Assembly: GCF_021462225.1 (NCBI RefSeq) | Contig: NC_061806.1 | Location: 26,804,144-26,868,143 of the forward strand | Direction: 5' to 3' | DNA from: Girardinichthys multiradiatus | Taxonomy: Eukaryota > Chordata > Actinopteri > Cyprinodontiformes > Goodeidae | Length of the DNA: 64,000 nucleotides | Shown: one piece after another, positions 12,701 to 24,439 of the stretch | Position numbering within the stretch: position 1 is the stretch's first letter | Layout of the letters: every line of letters starts with the position of its first letter | Translations under genes and position numbers: made by a program | Notes under the pieces: generated by a model | What the model saw: only the letters and a program-made list of their open reading frames with translations | Told to the model about the DNA's origin: nothing | Database searches by the model: none

Positions 12701-13369
12701 ATAAACATATTGATTTAAAGAAAAGCTTAAATTTAAATCTGCCACAGGTATGAACAACTGTGCTAGAAATGATATTTACAAAGACTACAAAATTAAAAGA
12801 CAAAAATTAAAAGCACATAGGCAATTGTTTCCCAAGGTGTCGTGCAGCCAAAGAGAACATAATGGATGGCAAAACAAACAGCACTTGTCCTTAAAAAGTT
12901 CTATAGTCAAAGCTTAAAACGGCCAGTTTGGTGAGTGAAAAAATATGTGTTTTTAAGATCTTCTATTCTTCTAGACTCTGGCAGAAGCAGACTCTAAGTA
13001 TACCAGCATACCAAAAAATTATTTTAGGCACTGTCAACAGAATCAAGTTCCCAGCACTATTGTATACAGAGGATGAAGGGCACAAAAACTATGTACATAG
13101 CAATGAACCAGTAAATTTTGAGGTGAATAATGATTACCTAAGAAAATAATATCTAGTACATTAGTTTGATCTAAAGGGAGCTTTTGTTACAAACACCCTA
13201 GCTGAACTGTGGAAGATATTGACCTTTTCAAGTGAGACACTGCATCAAATATGGGTAGGACAGTCATTTAAAAAAGTGTTATCTTAGAAGAGAAAGTGAA
13301 AGAGAAACACATTCTATAGAGGATGACAATTTTAGATTTCACCTTTGACTGTAATTTGTAAAGGAAAAG
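9721..13369. other. non-coding, nothing firm recognised
   Basis: AT-rich sequence with short CA runs near 11640-11690, a T run near 12067-12085 and a hairpin at 12473-12505. No gene-like frame, splice-bounded exon or assignable transposon is seen. Confidence 0.55.
12473..12505. repeat. short hairpin built from GTCA repeats
   Basis: A 13-base arm CTGGTCAGTCAGT pairs perfectly with ACTGACTGACCAG across a 7-base loop. The arms are themselves GTCA/TGAC repeats, so slippage is a likely origin. Confidence 0.85.
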
Positions 13370-13890
13370 GTAATGTCTCAGATTCTGACAATATTTATTA
13401 TCAATAACCTGGTCTACAGGCGTCTCTTCAAGTGTGAAGAAATTTGCAGTATTTCAGGGCACACAACCATTCTTACCAGGTAACATGACCTTGGTCTTAG
13501 TTGTGTTCAACCATAGATGAAATCTGCTGGGCCCGCTGGAGTCTACTGAAACTAAGTTGAAGGAACTGACAAACTATCTGTGAGAGACTGACGGGGTAGA
13601 GAATTGCATCGACGGCCTAACGATGCATAAATGAATCAACTATATTATTCATTTCATTAATAATCTTGATGTGGAAAAGGGTAGGACTAAGGACCAACAC
13701 CTGCAGACCACGTTGAGAGAGAGGAAGGAGGTGAGAGAGCAGTTGCTTTCATTTTACATACTGCACTCTTTTTGTGAGATAGTTGGAGAACCATGAAGGA
13801 TATTTACCACCAGCACTAATACTGTCAAGTCTGTCAATGAGAGCCATGGTATCAAAAAGCTTCACTAAATCAGCACAATGAAACTTACTA
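13370..13890 (-). pseudogene. non-LTR retrotransposon (L2/Rex-type) reverse transcriptase relic
   Basis: Read on the minus strand, several frames give successive reverse-transcriptase segments in the right order. Around 13860-13750, LVKLFDTMALIDRLDSI then SWFSNYLTKRVQYVK match the AFD...LL-x-RL-x-SIG...WF-x-NYL region. Around 13715-13630, LSPTLFHIKIINEMNNIV matches the G-x-VLGP-x-LF-x-IYIN-x-L motif, followed by a degraded form of the catalytic (Y/F)ADD box. Around 13500-13460, NTTKTKVMLPG matches the LN-x-x-KT-x-x-M motif. Stops and frameshifts separate the pieces and the catalytic Asp pair is not preserved. It is a dead fragment lacking endonuclease and 3' end. Confidence 0.7.
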
Positions 13891-16800
13891 GTCTAAAGTA
13901 CATCTTTAGCCAGTTCTGAATCCATATAGCACAAATATAATGTTTTGGGCTTTCAAATAACAAGTAAGTTGAACATTTGCAAGTCACAGCAACCCCTTTG
14001 ACACACATGAAACAGGTTTAGGATTGATCGCCATTGATAAGTGGTGGAATCTGTTGGACACGAAACTGTCTTTACTAATTGAAGTGAAATCTGAATAAAT
14101 ATTTTTTAACTCTATGCTTTACATTAATTTAATTCTGAGTGATATAATCAGATTTCAATAAATAATCATGCCAATTGTCTAGGCTAAAGGTTAATCAAGT
14201 TTTTGCTTCAAAGAAAACAGTCCTGGGTAATTCCATCTTGGACAATTTTATATTTAAAAACTGAAGTAAAGTAATTGTAATAAAGGATCGTGCAAAACTC
14301 TGACTATTTGCACACATATTAGCAAAATCTCAGATTTTAATTATCTAGCAAAGGTTGTGGCTAATTCAGATGCATTGTTAGCAAAGGCCAACCGGCATGC
14401 AATTCAAGCTTTATGCTTTCATTTCTAAAACACTGTTCCAACAATTGGCAGTCATAGACTCCTCAAACCAGCTGCCTATGAATAAACATAATTTATGCCT
14501 ACAAAGCAGAAATAAGCCTTTAAGATGACAGAAAAGCATTTTCAGCTAGATCTTTGTTCATTTGTTATTGCTTTAAATGGCATATACTTGTAAGAAGAGA
14601 GGTCAAGATGAAGTGTAAAAGAACAAGAACACCTTTCAAGAAAAAAGCTCATAAGATTGCTGGAAAGGGAAATCAAAGTGTTTGATTAAAAAAAAAAAAA
14701 CTTTCAAGAAGATTGAGCAGGCTCTGGAATCATGAAGCAATGTTCCACTGTGCAAATGCGTAAACGTGACCTTAATGTTAGAGTTAGAAGATAAAAACAA
14801 TATGAACATCTAAACAAGCCTGAATCATTTTGGCAAACAAGCTCTTGGGACTGATAATGTTAAAATAGATTGTGTGGAAGCAATAACCATTGTTTGGGAA
14901 AAAGAACAATTTCAAGAAGAAAAAAAAAACACTTTACACACTAGTGAAGAACAGGCCATGCTTTAATCGCAGGTAAAGAACAAGGATTCAGGGAGAAAAA
15001 TAATTCAAATTTTGGAACCCAGTATAAACTATTTCACACCAAAAACAGCTGAAAGCATAGATAGGGTAGCTTGGACAAAACACTAAGGATCCTAATTAAC
15101 CCAAAAACCTTGGAAAACACTGTCTAAACAGTTAGAAGCCTAAAATCTTACACAAATGTAAGCTTGTCATTGCACTCACAGTCATATAACCTGTGATATA
15201 TAAAAAAAAAATCAGATCACAAGAAAACAAGAGTTAATGCAGTGCTTCAAGTGACTGATATGGCTTTGGACATGACCACACTGAGAAATTAAGGGAAAAA
15301 AATTTCACCTCTTGGGACCTCTTATGAACTTTAAATAGAGCTGCTGTACTGAACTTTCATCCTAAGATTATCATGACAGGACCTGATGCTTTCAGAAATG
15401 CTCTAAATTTATTCCCATTTAGATCCAACTAAAACATAGTTTTACAAATGGTAATACATGTATTAAAACACCAAAATACCTTTAGAATGACTCTTCTAAG
15501 TATTGCAAAATGTCTTTCTGAATACCTGTGTTACAGCATCATCAGGCTAAAATTAACTGTCTTCTTATCTGTCTCACCTACAGTAATTTGACTTGATGAA
15601 TCATTCTCAAAACCTGGCATATCTAATTTCCACTAGGGCTTAATTTCAGTCCTTAGACAAACATAAGATGGGAAAATGACAATACTTTGAAAAGCCTTGT
15701 CCATAAAGATTTTGTGTCACGCTGTCATGGAGGTGCACCTAAGAACACTAAATAGTATGTTACTTTCAGGTGTAATGTAGAAAAACCTGCAGTGTAAGAA
15801 AGGGGCAAAGTCACAGACAGGCAGACAACAAAGACTGAAAGAAAAACTGAATGGAAGAAATATATTCTACTTTAAAGATGCTTGCTTTACTTCAAGGGCA
15901 ACCGATTCTAAAACAACATAAAACGTGTGAGTTTGGGTGTGCACATGTGTTAGTGTGTCTAGCGTCAGGAAGGATTATAGGCATTTAGCTTATAGGAATA
16001 TACTTGTCTCATAGGCCCAAGCACACCCCTCTGCATGCTGATGAGACACAAGTAGAGAGGCTCGATGAGTGTGCAAATTCGCGAAAGTGGGCAAAAGGTG
16101 ACAGTGAGCCTGCGGGCTTCTGTGTTGAAATGTTGATGAACATTGCATCCATATATTTTGATGTGCAAAAAACTGCAGCCCTGAAGCTGCTGATAAATGT
16201 AAATTCTCTGTCATTTTTATATCAGAATATCATCACAGCTTTCTCTGCTGATTTGAAATTAGCATTTTGATAATTAGCTTTTTCCCTAACATTGCCAATG
16301 GACCTCTTTATATTAGCACTTGGTGATGTGATACAATTTCAAAGGAATCAGAAAGCTTGACTGGGTATTCATTAAGATAATATAACAGCATTAGGGTAAA
16401 AGGTTTCAATTTTGAGACAGATATTATTGCTTTAGTTTTTTTTTTGTCATTTGCTATGCTGTGCCTGTGTGACACAGCGGGTAAAAGTAAAGTGAAGATA
16501 ATGTTGCTCAATCTTTTAAAGTTACAGTGACAGTAATAGTAATGCAATGCTACACAGTAGAATAAATAAATAGGAATCGTATTTACCTGGACATCAACAA
16601 AGAAAGAAGTTTTATAACAAAGTATGCTACTGTTAATGGTGTTTCAATGTGATAATTCATTTCACCAAGACAATCATGATAAAGCAGGTAAATATTTGTT
16701 GTTTACAGTTTAGGGCATGGAGATTTCCTGTTTACTTAGCGGCCCTATGTAAATATGAAGTTGCAAGTATTTTCACAAGGACAGAAAGGACTGATGTTAA

Positions 16801-17416
16801 TGATGAGACAGAAATAATATAAAAAACACCAATTACAGCAGCCTGATGAGACAAACAGGCAGACCTCCTAATGACCCTTACATTTGTAGAAGCATACAAC
16901 TAAATCACAAAACAACACATTAACAACATTGTGATAAAATATAAGGACAGGCAAAATGTAAGAAGACCAATTATAAGGTTGCAAGTATCAGGATGTAGCT
17001 ATGTGGTTCTGAGCAAGTCTTGAAATTAGATAAGTAGAAGCTAAAATTGAAGACTGTGGTTTACTTATTTTGTCCAAGGAAATGCTTGCTGGCTTGTGCT
17101 ATACTTAAAAGGATTACCCTTTTGTCTGCCTAGTGATCAATATTACTTAATGCCTAAGGTGCAGTACTGTGAAAAAAGTTTTAAATCAGTCTAATTTTCA
17201 TTGTACTTTCCTTTAAAAGAGCCAGACTATCTTGCACAATTTTAATGTGCTGCTGATCAACACTTCTTCAGCATTTCTGAAGGTTTTCCAACAGTTTTTC
17301 TTTGGACGTTTGCTGCTTTTACACACATTTTCTGTCAGATCCCTTTATCTTATCATGTCAGCATTACGTTCAATACATGCATAATCTACAGCAAATGAAC
17401 ATTATAGAAACCAATG
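13891..17416. other. non-coding, nothing recognised
   Basis: AT-rich intron-like sequence with several A runs (for example near 14688-14700). No ORF with homology and no repeat family is recognised. Confidence 0.6.
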
Positions 17417-17418
17417 TA

Positions 17419-19021
17419 CAGGTCCTTCTCAAAATATTAGCATATTGTGATAAAGTTCATTATTTTCAATAATGTCATGATGAAAATTTAACATTCATAT
17501 ATTTTAGATTCATTGCACACTAACTGAAATATTTCAGGTCTTTTATTGTCTTAATACGGATGATTTTGGCATACAGCTCATGAAAACCCAAAATTCCTAT
17601 CTCACAAAATTAGCATATCATTAAAAAGGTCTCTAAACGAGCTATGAACCTAATCATCTGAATCAACGAGTTAACTCTGAACACCTGCAAAAGATTCCTG
17701 AGGCCTTTAAAACTCCCAGCCTGGTTCATCACTCAAAACCCCAATCATGGGTAAGACTGCCGACCTGACTGCTGTCCAGAAGGCCACTATTGACACCCTC
17801 AAATAAGAGGGTAAGACACAGAAAGAAATTTCTGAACGAATAGGCTGTTCCCAGAGAGCTGTATCAAGGCACCTCAGTGGGAAATCTGTGGGAAGGAAAA
17901 AGTGTGGCAGAAAACGCTGCACAACGAGAAGAGGTGACCTGAGGAAGATTGTGGAGAAGGACCGATTCCAGACCTTGGGGGACCTGCGGAAGCAGTGGAC
18001 TGAGTCTGGAGTAGAAACATCCAGAGCCACCGGGCACAGGCGTGTGCAGGAAATGGGCTACAGATGCAGCATTCCCCAGGTCAAGCCACTTTTGAACCAG
18101 AAACAGCGGCAGAAGCGCCTGACCTGGACTACAGAGAAGCAGCACTGGACTGTTGCTCAGTGGTCCAAAGTACTTTTTCGGATGAAAACAAATTCTGCAT
18201 GTCTTTCGGAAATCAAGGTGCCAGAGTCTGGAGGAAGACTGGGGACAAGGAAATGCCAAAATGCCAGAAGTCCAGTGTCAAGTACCCACAGTCAGTGATG
18301 GTCTGGGGTGCCGTGTCAGTTGCTGGTGTTGGTCCACTGTGTTTTATCAAGGGCAGGGTCAATGCAGCTAGCTATCAGGAGATTTTGGAGCACTTCATGC
18401 TTCCATCTGCTGAAAAGCTTTATGGAGATGAATATTTCATTTTTCAGCACGACCTGGCACCTGCTCACAGTGCCAAAACCACTGGTAAATGGTTTACTGA
18501 CCATGGTATCACTGTGCTCAATTGGCCTGCCAACTCTCCTGACCTGAACCCCATAGAGAATCTGTGGGATATTGTGAAGAGAACGTTGAGAGACTCAAGA
18601 CCCAACACTCTGGATGAGCTAAAGGCCGCTATCGAAGCATCCTGGGCCTCCATAAGACCTCAGCAGTGCCACAGGCTGATTGCCTCCATGCCACGCCGCA
18701 TTGAAGCAGTCATTTCTGCAAAAGGATTCCCGACCAAGTATTGAGTGCATAACTATACATGATTATTTGAAGGTTGACGTTTTTTGTATTAAAAACACTT
18801 TTCTTTTATTGGTCGGATGAAATATGCTAATTTTGTGAGATAGGAATTTTGGGTTTTCATGAGCTGTATGCCACAATCATCCGTATTAAGACAATAAAAG
18901 ACCTGAAATATTTCAGTTAGTGTGCAATGAATCTAAAATATATTAATGTTAAATTTTCATCATTACATTATGGAAAATAATGAACTTTATCACAATATGC
19001 TAATATTTTGAGAAGGACCTG
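17419..19021 (+). mobile_element. Tc1-like transposon copy A, DD34E, long IR/DR termini
   Basis: A full-length element of 1603 bp is flanked by TA (17417-17418 and 19022-19023). The ends start CAGGTCCTTCTCAAAATATT and form terminal inverted repeats of about 210 bp. Each TIR has an outer block (CTTCTCAAAATATTAGCATA) and a related inner block (ATCTCACAAAATTAGCATAT), the IR/DR arrangement known from fish Tc1 elements such as Sleeping Beauty, where the repeats bind transposase. It has the same family and ends as copies B, C and D. The transposase inside is broken. Confidence 0.95.
17747..18744 (+). pseudogene. Tc1 transposase, copy A (broken)
   Basis: The start MGKTADLTAVQKATIDTLK is the paired-like helix-turn-helix domain. 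Codon 20, Gln (CAA) in the sister copies, is TAA. The frame reopens at 17888 through the second DNA-binding half (GRKKCGRKR). Two residues (Arg-Thr) are missing after RGD compared with copies B and D. A T run at 18174-18178 has five Ts, against six in copy D, so the reading shifts just before FSDE. The C-terminal frame to 18744 keeps all three catalytic acids: D in FSDENKF, D in QHDLAPAH, and E in SPDLNPIENLW, 34 residues after the second D. Defects: one nonsense codon and one frameshift. Confidence 0.92.
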
Positions 19022-19023
19022 TA

Positions 19024-21197
19024 CATACGAAATAGAAAATAATCCAGCAAAGACCGGACAAAGGAGCTGAGAGATGTCATCTTTCAATTAATCATATGCT
19101 GTATGCAAAGTTTTCAGCTAAAAGTTTTATTGCTGTTGATATACTATTTAATGTCTGTTAAACTGCATGCATAGCCAAGCATGCCCCTCCCCTTTACAAT
19201 AATTGTATCTGTGAACTCTCACATTTATTCACAGTATGTAAATGTATATGTGCAAGAAAAACGCACACAGAAAAACACAATTTGTTTAAAAATATTATTA
19301 ACACTATATGAAATTTCATTGGTTCCTATGTTACCCTTTGTCTGTTTTACCAAGACGTCTAGCAACTAAACACAAATATCCACACGCTCACACAGGTAAA
19401 CCCTTAGCTGCATGCTGGTGGTTTGCACCTATGCAGAAACAGGATTGCCTAGGAGCAGTTACCATTTTTACTTCCAAATCAATATACATGCACACATTCT
19501 AACCATGATTACATTCAAATTGGTTACAGCAATAGCAATAGATGATCAATACCCTAATTTACCAACAATCAATAAACACCCAGGGCAATAAAATGTTATG
19601 AGTGAATCATTTGAAAATACATGGAGGGCTGTTAAAATTTGAACCATCAGAGATCACTTAATCCATCTGTGATGTAAGAGCTACAAACACACACAAATGA
19701 TAGCTATTCACTTATGCTTAGAGTCAAATTAAACAGCTGTATCTTTACAAAACACATACAAATCTTACATCTGTAATAACATTTTCTTTTTATTACATTT
19801 TCCTACTTAAGTTCAAACTTATTTGACTACTCATAACATTTTATTGTTGTACTTATTGGCGTTGTAAAATTGTGCCATAAAGTCAGCAACAACTGAAATG
19901 TCAGGTCAATAATGTCAAGCAAACTTTTCTTTTCAGTAAAGTATGGATAAGGGCCAACATGACTATCATATTAGCAGACGGTGCTCCGATGCCCAGCATT
20001 TGTTTAGATATGTCACCCTGCCTGCATCTGTGGAAACAAAATGGGTTTTCATAAAAGTAAAAACTATTTTTAAAATTAAGGTAAACTTCCTAACTTAAGT
20101 TAGTTTTGCTAAGTTTTGGGGCTGTACATTATGTTAGATTCAATTGCCGCACTGGGTTCACTGTAAGTTTACGTATTGTATATATTTAACATTGAACTAC
20201 TCTCATCTCTTCTCCACAGTTTTTCTGAAATATAAATCATTGATTCTGGAGTCTATTTTCCTCATAAATGGTAACTCAAATCTAGGAATTACACTCAATT
20301 TAAACCAGTTTCAAGTTAGTAAGACCTTTATTGCTGCAGGTATTATCTTGTTTTATTCTGTTAGTATTGTTGTTTTTATTTTATCACAAAATGAGTGAGC
20401 ACAAACACATAAAGCAACACCAGCATTGCAATACAAAAGACAATATACTGTACATCAGCCATATCTTTCACTAAACGGTAACTAAACACTGATGATAACA
20501 AAACACTGGAACCTTGGTAGATAATTAGAATATCCCAGTCAACAAAAAAAAAAAACAAGGTGCAACATAAAACAAATAATATGAATTAGCACAAACGTGT
20601 AGATATAATGGAATATTGTCTCAAGTTTCATGTTAGCTTATGTATGCAATAAATATGTATTGTATTGTATATATATATATATGTATAAATATTTATTATT
20701 ATTGTCATTAATATTATTAGCTAATAATAATGTTACAATTGTTATTAGTACTAGTAGTAGTGCAAGCAGTTGTAGTATTAAATAGATGAAAAATTCTAAT
20801 TCTGATATGTTATCATTTTTATCAACTTGATGCTATGTTGTCATGAAAAGCTGACTGTGTGTGTGTGTGCATGTGTGTGTGTGCGTGTAAACCTATGTCG
20901 TCAAGCAATAAGTAATAAAAAACAAAAAATGTATATAAATATTATTGTTGTTTTATTATTTAGATCCAATTAAATCTAATTATTACCTAATTCAGCATTC
21001 ATTAGATCCTTCCATTGCTCACAACAGCCATTATGGCTTTTGAGAATGTGGTTAATGACAGCGATCAGATGTTTAAACTCAGAATTGCAGACCCAAGATA
21101 TTCAGACCAAACAAAAAGCAACACATTTTGTCACAAATACCCACTTCTACAAAAAGCAACGCTCAAACACGTAAAAGAAAGTAAAATAAGAACTCAC
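19024..21197. other. probable csmd3 intron sequence with microsatellites
   Basis: AT-rich sequence downstream of the csmd3-like exon on the minus strand. It contains a TA run at about 20669-20682, ATT-rich repeats at about 20690-20740 and a GT/GC repeat at about 20856-20888. No second CUB half-exon was found here. Confidence 0.6.
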
Positions 21198-21405
21198 CAG
21201 ATGGTCGGTGGTTCTGAACCCTCCACTTCCAGGTAGTCGTACTTTTCTTCGGTCTGGAAGTCTGTAAAGATGACAGAGATGGTGTCTCCAGGTTCGGCCA
21301 ATAGGATCCAAGTACAGTCGGCTTGGTTACCATAGTTGCCGGGGTAACCGGGACTGGTCACCACCCCACTGCCGCCCCTCACAGTGCCCCCACATGTGTC
21401 CTCAG
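21198..21405 (-). CDS. csmd3: CUB-domain exon of a CSMD-family gene, probably csmd3 (partial)
   Basis: This is one 208-nt exon encoding the first half of a CUB domain. Read on the minus strand, the acceptor ...GATTGACAG precedes CTGAGGAC at 21405, and the exon ends ...ATCTG before the donor GTGAGTT (GT at 21197-21196). It enters with two bases of an Ala codon (phase 1) and leaves after TG of a Trp codon (phase 2), so 68 whole codons are coded without a stop. CUB signs are the start DTCGGTVRGGSG, SPGYPGNYGNQADCTW with the second Cys, and the acidic segments FTDFQTEEKYDYLEVEG. A branch-like CCTAAC lies about 40 nt upstream. The wording LAEPGDTIS, EEKYDYLE and EGSEPPTIW fits the second CUB domain of CSMD proteins, nearest to CSMD3 as I recall it and less like CSMD1/2. 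CSMD proteins are large membrane proteins of repeated CUB and Sushi domains, mostly neuronal and complement-related. The second half of the domain must lie on another exon outside what I can see. Confidence 0.88.
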
Positions 21406-22928
21406 CTGTCAATCAAATCAGAGTGACAAATAGAAAACCTGGGTTAGGGAGAGGAGGAGGGACTGAGGGGGCGGACTTTTTTAAATTTAGTTTTTAATGA
21501 AATTTCTTACTTTTTGGTTTTGGATTCTTTTCTTTTTTGATCGATTTGATGAGTTAATTAAACTCAAACTGATTTACCAAATTATCATTTCAAGATCTAA
21601 TTCATAATACAACTAACATCAATTCAAAGTTCAAAGTCAGCCATCCCAACTCCCCAACTCTCTCCCTCTAGGAGGTGACTTTTCTTTGTTGCTTTAATTT
21701 TTAGTATAGCATGTTTTTGCTCTATGCATGTTATTGAATGTTAGAAATGAATGGCTGTCTCATGATATATAAACTGTCAGATCATATTAGCAAACCATAT
21801 TGTGAAAATATGGAGGTCTCACATCACTCCTTGGATATGAAGTAAGTATGAAAAACAGCATGTCGATGTCACGGCTGAACGGTCTTTGCTAGGGAATTTT
21901 GTAGAATATTATTTTAGAGTTTTAATTATGGTCAGTTAAAATTAAGAGTTGGGTTCATGGGTTAGGCTGCAGTTCCTGTAACACTAACAGCTATTGTCCT
22001 CTCCTCGTACAATACTGATATTATGTTACAATTCTCTGGGTAGCGCCGCTCTCGTCTCCTCCAATCACCACCTAGGTACTTTGAATCAAATTGATTGCCA
22101 ATTGGCTGATTTAGAATCAGATTCTTTCAACTTCAAATTGTTTTGAAGACATTTTGAACAGATGTGATAATAGATTTTTGCCTAAATATTCCGTAATTGT
22201 GGATCACATCTGATTGATAGCCTTGCAATACTGGTTGTAGTGTTAATTACCGTGTAACAGATAAAGACACATGGATTGCGCTGTGTACATGGCATAAATT
22301 ATACATATAATTTATAAAGATACTCACTGAGAAAAACATTGGATCCGATTGAGTCAATGGTACACTGGCTTTATTGATCTTCAAATGTGTTTTCTAAATG
22401 GATTACTTGCATTATTTATAAAATCAAAGCAAAATGTGCCTTGCCAGAGTCCCATTGACCAAAAAACACAATGTTGTTTTTTTTCCCAAGAGTCAAAGTT
22501 GGTATAAATTATTCCTGTATAATTTATACATAAAGAGGCAAAAACGTATGTAGTACACTTTTATAGCAGACAGATATTTCACCACCTGCCAGAAAGTGCA
22601 AATTTGGATGGCACCAGATTACTCCACAACCCATCACGTTGATATCGACGGCGTTTATAGTAGACATTGTATACACACCAGATGGGTGTCATCCTTAAAG
22701 TGCACTCTCTGAGAGGCTGAAAAATGACATCCTTTATAGGAGTGAAGACAGGCACTGTCAGGTGTACATGCACATGCTTTAGGCTCATCCAGGAGATGCT
22801 GTCTCATAGGGAAGGGTAGGGGGAGAATGCACGTACAGATGAGAGAGACAAGGTAAGGGACCAGGCCAAATTCCACTGGCAATAAGGGGCAAAGAACATT
22901 ACGAGACTCACATCTAACAACAGATGAT
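21406..22928. other. probable csmd3 intron sequence
   Basis: This lies upstream of the exon on the minus strand. The first 65 bases hold a minus-strand pyrimidine tract (21445-21475) and the branch-point-like CCTAAC. The rest is AT-rich with no recognised gene or repeat. Confidence 0.6.
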
Positions 22929-22934
22929 AACCAA

Positions 22935-22978
22935 TACACACACATACTCACACATATACACACAGACACACACACAAA

Positions 22979-23038
<60 letters not shown>

Positions 23039-23077
23039 TACATACACACATACATACATATATATATATATATATAC

Positions 23078-23110
<33 letters not shown>
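22935..23110. repeat. compound microsatellite (CA)n / (CATA)n / (TA)n
   Basis: Imperfect CA repeats begin near 22935, followed by a nearly perfect CA run at 22982-23033, CATA repeats, a TA run near 23058-23076 and ACACAT repeats to about 23110. Long frames of His-Thr or Cys-Val across it are artefacts of the repeat. Confidence 0.97.
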
Positions 23111-23116
<6 letters not shown>

Positions 23117-23401
23117 ACCAGTCAAATGTTTGCACACACCTTTGCCATTCAAATGGTCTTTCCATGTGAAGACATCAAAACTAAGGAGATCTTTTTTATT
23201 TTAGATTCTTCAAAATAGCCCCCTTTGATTTGATTACTGTTTTGAACACCCTTGGCATTCCTTTCATGAGCTTCATGAGGTAGTCACCTGACATTTATTT
23301 TTTTGATAGCCTTGAATGAGTTCCCAGAGGTAGTAATACATGTAAAGACAAACCGTTGAAAGAGAAGGTGTGCCTAGACTTTTGACTGGTAGAATATACT
23401 G
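23111..23401. mobile_element. Tc1-derived MITE (291 bp)
   Basis: A TA-flanked, internally deleted Tc1-like element. The left end contains CAGTCAAATGTTTGCACACACC and the right end GGTGTGCCTAGACTTTTGACTGG, imperfect inverted copies. Internal sequence such as ATTCTTCAAAATAGCC and CATGAGCTTCATGAGGTAGT is shared with the MITE at 55506. No transposase remains. The left end abuts the microsatellite directly. Confidence 0.8.
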
Positions 23402-23403
23402 TA

Positions 23404-24437
23404 TATTGGCAATGAAATATTTCTATTTTTATGTGTCGTTTATCTGCAAACGACAATAAGAGGAGACAGGAAATACAAGAGGCTCACAGGGAAGAAGAAA
23501 AGAGGCAAGCACCAAAGATGAACAGAAAGAAAAATTGTGAATAGGGTTAATTATGAAAAGGGTAAACGGCTGTATCAAAGAGAGAAGCAAACAACTGAAT
23601 GGAAAACAAATTAATTGGTTTAAAATTATGTTTATGGTGGACAGACTACTCCAATAGTGAGTCAGTGAGTGAAAATAAGGACAATTAGCTGTACATGTAG
23701 TGTACATTCACTCATCGTAGGCATGAATGCTGTTAATTTTGAACTTTTAATGCATTATTTGAACTGTTGAGTTTTGTGGGTGCAATGGTTCTACATTGTC
23801 CAGCTTTCAAACAAAGTTCACAGTTTTTTGTTTTTTTTCACAAGGCTGAGGTTAAGGCCATTCAAGAACAAATCACTTTTGACATGTGTTTAGAAATATT
23901 GCCCTGTTGGAACCCAGAACTGAGTCCAGATTTCAACTATCTGACCCTAACTTTCACCCTAAGAACAACAACAGCCCAAGAACAATCAAAGTTCAAGATG
24001 ATCTAAACTGATGCTGAAACACCTAAACCAGATTTAACACTAACATGGACTGCAAGGGTTTCAACTAAGAAAGAATCCACTTCTTCAAAATTCACACCTT
24101 CAACCTCAACTTAAATTTGCAGCTTCCCAGATAGATAAGCCAAATGTCTTGTGGAGTTATTGTCAGAAAAAAAAAAGTTATTTAGCCACAGTGATGAAAA
24201 AACTGCTTGGATGAGTCAAAGTGAGGTTTTCAAATCTGAGAAGAGCTCTCAAGCATGGTGGTGGAAGCCTTTGGCTGAGGGTTCGTTTCACTGCCATTGA
24301 TACAGTGGAATGGCACAAAGTGGAAGGAATAGTAAAGATGATGGATTAGCCTCCAAATATGTCAGTCTTAACTTAAACCCACAGGTAGATGGTTGAAATT
24401 TGTACAGAATGTGGTATTGCAACAAAGCATGTACACA
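23404..24437. other. old Tc1-like scraps in non-coding DNA (weak)
   Basis: Near 24250-24285 the plus strand reads KHGGGSLWL, like the HGGGS-x-M-x-WG motif of Tc1 transposases. Near 23895-23925 the minus strand reads FQQGN, like the FQQDN motif. The two lie in opposite orientations, so at least two decayed fragments are implied. No ends were found. The rest, including 23404-23860, shows nothing. Confidence 0.35.
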
Positions 24438-24439
24438 TA

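Noticed and set aside
22655..23169. Long frames on both strands over the CA/TA microsatellite
   Set aside because: Dinucleotide repeats are open in several frames and encode His-Thr or Cys-Val runs. It is not a CRISPR array either, because there are no spacers.
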